Shown here: piece after piece, positions 58,001-64,000 of the stretch | Layout of the letters: each line of letters opens with the position of its first letter | Position numbering within the stretch: the first letter of the stretch is position 1 | The notes under the pieces: model-generated | Databases searched by the model: none | What the model was told of the DNA's origin: nothing | The model's input: the letters and a program-made list of their open reading frames with translations, nothing else | Source: Dendrocalamus latiflorus | Taxonomy: Eukaryota > Streptophyta > Magnoliopsida > Poales > Poaceae | Assembly: GCA_017311315.1 (NCBI GenBank) | Contig: CM029650.1 | Span: 14,633,749 to 14,697,748 of the forward strand | Reading direction: 5' to 3' | Length of the DNA stretch: 64,000 bases | Program-made: the position numbers and the translations under genes

Positions 58001-58747
58001 GAGGGCAAATTACTAAGTATTTTTCAATTTATATTCACCGAACAATACCATCCATGCATCATTGAATTTAGCCCTAGGCCCACTTATCAACCTTATATGG
58101 ATGGTATTTTCAAATACATCTCCAAGAGTACTTAATGGAGCGTGTGTGTGCGCTTTTCGGGTGGGTGCGAATTATCATCCTCACTCCTACCACCAAGCCA
58201 GTGGTCCGTCCTTTGAATATGGTATGTCAAGGGTTTTATCTGTGTGTGGCTGCTGCAAACACAAAGAACAGTCACTGACATTCTCCTATCATCCATCCGC
58301 CACAGCTTCTCCATTAAAAGACAACAATCAAACATTGGGAGATTCAGTTAATTACCATCTTCAGGAGGTTGTTTCTAGGGAAGGATACTAGGGGAGGTGA
58401 CTGTGAAAGGAGCAAAGAAAAAATACACCAAGCATAAAAAGGAGGGGCTCTCACGACTACATGGGCACCCTAACCCTAGCCCACCGCTGGCCACTTCGGC
58501 CATAGCGTCCACGCAATCCCATGCCCTCCACTAAATCCACATTCCCCTCCTCCAGATCTCCCCCCCCTCCATGGCCTGCTTGCCCCCCCCCCCCCTCGTC
58601 GGGGGTAGGCCACGTCTTGGCTATGCCTCCACCTTCATTGTCGCCTCCACCACCACCTACACTGCCATCTCCAAGTTTGCCACCAGTCATCCTAACCAAG
58701 CATCACCAGATCCACAACTCCTGCCTCCGCTCCTCCACTCCCTCTGC
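58001..58747. other. Intergenic sequence left of the last copia element
   Basis: It contains C-rich runs near 58560-58595 and a leader-like CCT-rich stretch (58440-58740). Open frames here have no domain or splice support. Confidence 0.4.
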
Positions 58748-59676
58748 TGAAAGCATCTAGGCCCCTAAAAATAGTTTTGGTAATTAATGAATTTATATGA
58801 ATATGGGACTAATATTTTTGTTAAGTGTTTAAAAGGTTAAGTCCCTAAAATGATGACAAGACGCATGCTAAGGATCAACATGAATATCAAAGTAGCTCAA
58901 GGCAAAGGTATATGTAGACTAAAACTCTCTTTTTATTTTTACCGGTTTTAGGAGAAAGGATGACTGGATTATAGGCTAAATGTCATACCATAAAGAGAGA
59001 TCATAGCAAGTAGCTTGATAGCATATTCTTGTGCCATTTGGATCAATTTAGGATCATATATTGAAAATTTAATTTGATAGCCAAATCTGTGCTCTGTCTG
59101 GAAAAACGAAAGTACCAGAGTTTTAACGGCGGAACTTCCGTAGAGTGGAAGTTCCGCAGGCTTGAGTGGTACTTCCGGTGCTCGGAAGCTCCGAAAAACC
59201 AAGTGGAACCTTTTTTCTAGAGAGCACTCCCGAAGTCGCTCGGTGCTCTGTCCGGATAACCGGAAGTACCTGCATGCAATCGCGGTACTTGTGAGTGGTT
59301 GGAGTCCACCACCTTCGGAGTGAGGAAGAACTACTAATAGTGGATTGAGGAGCGAAGGTTTAATTCGTGGAGACCAGTCCAATTCGTTTAGAATTTCCTC
59401 AACGTGGACTAGGGGAACCGGCAAGTTTCCGATCACCACGGTAAAAAAACTCATGTGTACATTGGTTCCCTCTTGTCTCCTTTTAGCTCTTGTATATTTA
59501 GTATATTGTGATTATTCATTTGTACTAGTGTCTCTTGTAGAACTAAACTTACTAGAATTGTATAGGTTTAAATTGCTTTAAATCTTGTCTTATTAAAATT
59601 GTAGAAATTAATTAAAAGGCAAGAAAAATTTAAAACCTCCTATTCACCCCTCTAGTCGGTTATCCTTGATCCTACA
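58748..59676 (+). repeat. 5' LTR of the last copia element
   Basis: Its start matches the minus-strand solo LTR at 13633-15309. Internal short inverted motifs (GGAAGTTCCG, GGAACTTCCG) occur near 59140-59200. Confidence 0.85.
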
Positions 59677-59728
59677 AGTGGTATCAGATCTTGATCTCTC
59701 ATTATTAGACTTAACCATCTAGAGAGAA

Positions 59729-61640
59729 ATGATGGCTAGCGAGGGGATTGCTATAGGAAATGCACCTTTCTTTAATGGTTCAAATTACTCTTATTAGAAA
59801 ATTAGAATGTCAATATATCTCAAGGCCATGAGTTCGAACATTTGAAAAAATCATAAATGAAGGCTATGTCATGCTTCTTGATCCATTGCACCTACGGAAC
59901 AAGATGGACGTAACTCTCATTTAGATGCCCAAGCCATGAATGCATTATTTGGAGCTTTAAATGTAGATGAGTTCAATAGGATGAGCAACATAGAAACTAC
60001 TCATGCTATTTGGACAACTCTCTCTGAAATTCATGAAGGGACATCTACAGTTAAAGAAGCCAAATTGCATAGGCTTCGGATTAAGTATGAGACTTTACAA
60101 TGTTGCCTCATGAGGATATTAATGAAATGTACTCATGACTCAACAACATTGTAAATGAGCTCAAGGGCCTTGGTACTACTCTAACCGATGTTGATGTTGT
60201 AAGGAAAATGCTTAAGGCCTTACTGGAAAAATACGAAACGTTGGTAACTCTTTTCTCACTCATCCGAGTTGACAAGACTGACACCAATGCAATTCTTAGG
60301 CAACCTCATCACAAATGAGTTGTACAAGAAAGATGAGGAGCTCTTGAAGCAATCCTCCTTCAAGGGTAAGAAGATCATCGCTTTCAAGGCTAAAAACGGT
60401 GTCAAGCAAGGAGTTCAAAGATGATGAGGAGGATTCTGAAGAGGAGTTGGCTCTTCTAGTAAGAAGAATGAACAAGTTCATGAGAAGACGCTCAAACCAA
60501 AGCACTAGTCATGCGAAAGCAAAGAAAGGGCACTCTTACTCCACCAACAAACGCTATAGCAACATTCATTGCTATGAGTGTGATGAGAAGGGGCATATTG
60601 CCTCTGAATGCCCTACGAAGAAGGATGACAAGGCGAAATCATCCAAGAAGAAGAACTACAATGGCAAGAAAAAGATTTTCAAGAAGTTTCAAAAGAATGA
60701 CAAAAATGAAGCTCACATTGTGAGTGGAATTCCGATGAGGAGTACTCCGACTCTGAGTCAAGCGAAGATGAGTCTCCTAAGAAAAGGGGATTTATCGGTA
60801 TTGCCATCAAGGAGGCTCCATCACTCTTCTCATCTCCAATATGCCTTATGGCAAAAGGAGAGAAGGTAAAAATTCTTGATGATGATAAACCCTCCTATGA
60901 TGATCTTATAGATATGTTAGTAGAATTAAATGAATTTCTTAGAAAAGAAAAATCTAAATTTAAGGTCTTGAAGAGAGCATATCTCTCTAAAAGAATCTTA
61001 TGAAGAGCTAAAGGAAGCTCATGACTTGCTTATCCAAGAAGATTTAAGTAAATCTTGCACTAGTATTGGCATCACTTGTGATATTCTAAATGAAACGCCA
61101 AGTGTAAAAATTTCTAAAGCTAGCATATCTATTTGTTGCGATGACTTGCTTGCTATGCCAGTTCTTCAAATATTGATTCTAAAAATGAAATAGCCATGTC
61201 ATATGATGATAAACTTGTTATTAAAAATAAATATTTAAAGGAACAAGTGACAAAATTAAATAAAAGCTTGGAAAGATGCTTCAAAGGTAAGGCTACTCTT
61301 GACAAGTTGTTGAACGAGCACCTTGCTCATTCAACAAGGAAGGTCTAGCATACCCAAGAAAGGCAAGAAACCGGCAAGCAAGCCCACAAGATTTGTGAGG
61401 CAAATGGTAGGTATTGTAACAAGTATCGTGAATTGAGACATGAACAACAAAATTGTCCTAAGGGTAAGACTCAATCTACTGGTCTATATGATTCATGTTA
61501 CATGCTCAAGAAATCTAAAAATGGTAATATTATTACTAAATTTATTAGCACTTCGATTTTAGGTGCTAAAAAGAATGCCATTTGGATGCCCAAAGCCTTG
61601 GTTACTAACCTCTAAGGACCCAAATAAATTTGGGTACCTA
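59729..61640 (+). pseudogene. Copia gag with CCHC knuckle, broken
   Basis: MMASEGIAIGNAPFFNGSNY opens the frame at 59729 and is interrupted by TAG. UBN2-type sequence follows (LNVDEFNRMSNIETTHAIW, LSEIHEGTSTVKEAKLHRL). The zinc knuckle CYECDEKGHIASECP is near 60570-60615, in a Lys-rich context. Frameshifts and stops separate the parts. Confidence 0.85.
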
Positions 61641-62330
61641 AAAGAACTTGATTTCCTTTTATAGGTGAACTACAAAACTGGTGGACAGTATTGGGTGCTT
61701 GATAGTGGGTGCACTCAACACATGACCGAAGACCGAAAGATATTCACTACATTCGAAAGTGGAAACAATGAAAAAAATACATTGGGGACAATAGCAAAGG
61801 AAAGGTACTTGGATTGGGTAAAATTGGTATCTCTAATGACCTTTTAAATTCAAATGTATTTCTAATAGAAACATTAGATTTTAACTTGCTATCATTTGCT
61901 CAATTATGTGATTTAGGTTTAATTTGCTCCTTCACTAAAGAAGATGTAACCATTTCAAAAGGAAATGGAAATAAACTTGTTTTTCAAAGGTTTTAGATTT
62001 GGAAATCTTTATTTAGTTGATTTTTCTTCTAGTTATTCATGTTTAAAAATTTGTTTAATGGCAAAAACTTCTTTGGGTTGGTTGTGGTAAAGAAAGCTAG
62101 GTCATGTGGGTATGATTTAACTTAAAAAACTTTTTAAACATGACTTAGTTGTTGGCTTGAAAGATGTTAAGTTTGAGAAAAATAGACTACGTAGTACTTG
62201 CCAAGCCGGTAAGCAAGTTGCAAATTCTCATCCTTCCAAAAATATCATGTCAACTTCTAGTCCATTGGAGTTCTTACATATGGATTTGTTTGGGCTAACA
62301 ACATATAAGAGCATCGGGGGCTAACAAAAA
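61641..62330 (+). pseudogene. Copia protease and GAG-pre-integrase with deleted integrase
   Basis: VLDSGCTQHMTED (about 61690-61730) is the copia protease active site. GAG-pre-integrase sequence follows (RKLGHVGMI, STCQAGKQVANSHPSKNI). The integrase starts (LEFLHMDLFGLTTYKSIGG) and breaks off within about 60 bp. The DDE core is absent. Confidence 0.82.
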
Positions 62331-64000
62331 CTCTGGTTAGTTGAAGAATCTTATGATGTATTTGATGAAACTAATAGCTCTCAAGAAGAGCAAGAGAACT
62401 TGAATGATGTAGGAAATGAAGGATTACAATGAGCCATGGAGAACATGCAAATTGGAGATATCAAACCAAAGGATGATCCAAGTTCACCTACTTCATCAAG
62501 ACAAGTTGAATCCCCTACTTCCTCCACAACAAGCAATATACAAGTTATAGATGATGAAGCAAAGGAACAACAACCTCCAACTTTCAAGCTCCACAACGCA
62601 ATCGCCAAAGATCATCCAATAAATCAAATATTGGGTGATGTGAGTAAGGGTATTCAAACTAGATCTAAAGTAGCTTCTTTTTGTGAACATTATTCATTTG
62701 TGTCTTCTCTTGAGCCAAAATTTGTAGATGAAGCTCTAGATGAACCGGATTGGGTAAATTCAATGCATAAAGAATAAACAACTTTGTCCAAAATGATGTT
62801 TGGACTTTGGTGGAAAAACCTAATGAGAATAACGTAATTAGTACAAAATAGGTCTTCCGCAACAAGCAAGATGAGAATGGAGTTGTGGTAAGAAATAAGG
62901 AAAGGTTAGTTGCTCAAGGTTGTACTCAAGCTAAGGGTTTAGATTATGATGAAACTTTTGCACCTGTAGTTAGACTTGAGTCAATTAGAATTGTACTTGC
63001 CTTTGCATCTAGTTTTGATATTAAATTATTTCAAATGGATGTTAAAAGTGCATTTTTAAATGGAACAATCTCCGAACTAGTTTATACTGAACAACCTCCA
63101 GGGTTCAAAGATTCAAAATATCATAATCATGTTTAAAAACTCTCAAAGGCATTATATGGCTTAAAACAAGCTACTAAAGCATGGTACGAGCACATTCAAG
63201 ATTTTCTTCTTTCAGAAGGATTTAAAATTGAAAAAACAGATACAACTCTATTCACAAAAATTATTGGTGATGATTTATTTGTGAGCCAAATTTATGTTGA
63301 TGATATTATATTGGTTCTAGTAATTAAGATTTTTGCGAACAATTTGGTGAGATGATGTCTAGGAAATTTGAGATGTCAATGATAGAAGAATTAAGCTATT
63401 TCCTTAGACTTCAAATCAAGCAATATAAAGATGGAAATATTATAAGTCAAATGAAGTACGTGAAAGATCTATTCAAGAAGTTTGGCATGGAAGATGCAAA
63501 ACCCGTCAAGACACCTATGGTAACAAACGGGCATCTCGACCTCAACGAGGGAGTTAGTCGATAGATACAAATCTTTATAGATTAATGATTGGTAGCTTGC
63601 TTTATTTTACCGCATCTAGGCCCGATGTCATGTTTAGTATGTGCATGTGTGCTTGCTTTCAAGCTTCTCCAAAAGAGTGCCATTTAATGGCTATAAAAAG
63701 AATTCTAAGATATTTAAAGCATTCCTCTAGCATAGGACTTTGGTATCCTAAAGGTGCTAAATTTGAATTAATTGGATATTCATATTCTAATATGCAGGTG
63801 TAAAGTTAATTGAAAAAGCACCTCAAGAAGTTGTTAATTGCTAGGGAGGTCACTAGTATCTTGGTCTTCTAAGAAACAAAATTCCATAGCACTTTCAACC
63901 GCCGAAGCCGAATATGTTTCCGTCAGAAGTTGTTATGCCCAATTGCTATGGATGAGGCAAACCTTGATGGATTATGGAATTAAATTTGATGAAATGCCTC
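62331..64000 (+). pseudogene. Copia reverse transcriptase and RNase H, broken, runs off the window
   Basis: A Ser/Pro-rich linker leads into RT: LVAQGCTQAKGLDYDETFAP, FQMDVKSAFLNGTISELVY, KALYGLKQATKAWYEH and an intact YVDDIIL. MIGSLLYFTASRPDVMFS and KRILRYLKHSSSIGLWYP follow. RNase H shows SWSSKKQNSIALSTAEAEYV near 63860-63920. Stops or shifts occur, for example at about 62791, 63135 and 63326. Confidence 0.87.

Larger units (their letters stand above)
58748..64000 (+). mobile_element. SIRE/Maximus-like Ty1/copia element, continues past the window
   Basis: A 929-bp 5' LTR (58748-59676, TGAAAGCATCTAGGCCCC...GATCCTACA) is followed after 2 nt by a Met-tRNA-type primer site (TGGTATCAGATC, 59679). 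Gag, protease, a vestigial integrase, RT and RNase H follow in copia order to the window end. The coding sequence is broken by stops and most of integrase is missing. The 3' LTR and target duplication lie beyond 64000. Confidence 0.9.

Noticed and set aside
58062..58391. 109-residue frame with clustered Cys
   Set aside because: No family match by eye and no splice or start support; adjacent to MITE sequence.
58969..59454. 161-residue minus-strand frame
   Set aside because: Antisense to a copia LTR; the similarity of its motifs to proteins is accidental.

Overview
The window is nuclear DNA of a flowering plant, almost certainly a grass (Poaceae). Three fragments or copies of host genes sit at its edges. 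About 50 kb between and around them is transposable-element sequence: a CACTA element with GACGGTTT subterminal repeats, nested Ty3/gypsy elements with 3-4.5 kb LTRs, Ty1/copia elements with Met-tRNA primer sites, and MITEs. No species is claimed. There are no bacterial-type operons, CRISPR arrays or rRNA genes.

Left edge (1-5.1 kb). The last exon of an oxysterol-binding-protein-related gene ends at 1727 (+). A 1.13-kb hAT-like element with an 8-bp target duplication sits in the intron before it. A small two-exon gene at 4277-4588 (+) encodes a secreted peptide precursor ending in a root meristem growth factor/GOLVEN (RGF/GLV/CLEL) motif. Its second exon has only 38 codons, so ORF-length filters miss it.

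Transposon belt (5.1-50.8 kb). In order: an internally deleted copia element (5124-7601); a complete-ended CACTA element (8224-11812, 3-bp duplication ATA) holding a long near-perfect hairpin and a broken Ulp1-like accessory gene; a copia solo LTR (13633-15309, minus); a degenerate gypsy element (16705-24085, duplication GAGTT); and a nested stack. In the stack, a minus-strand gypsy element (24380-48692) has its gag split by a minus-strand copia element (32244-45231, duplication AGCTT). The copia LTRs carry a 4.5-kb gypsy solo LTR (39794-44284, duplication TATCG) and a piece of another LTR (33273-about 35230). A truncated LTR (48693-50795) follows the stack.

Right edge (50.8-64 kb). A five-coding-exon RCC1-repeat gene lies on the minus strand (51637-54551), with a probable leader exon near 55.5-55.8 kb. 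Its frame is broken by two apparent one-base deletions. A Mutator-type long-terminal-inverted-repeat element (56098-56714) lies just upstream, followed by MITE-like repeats. A SIRE/Maximus-like copia element starts at 58748 and runs off the window. The host genes show no functional link to each other. Element ages run from old (stops and deletions in every coding region) to moderately old (exact target duplications kept).
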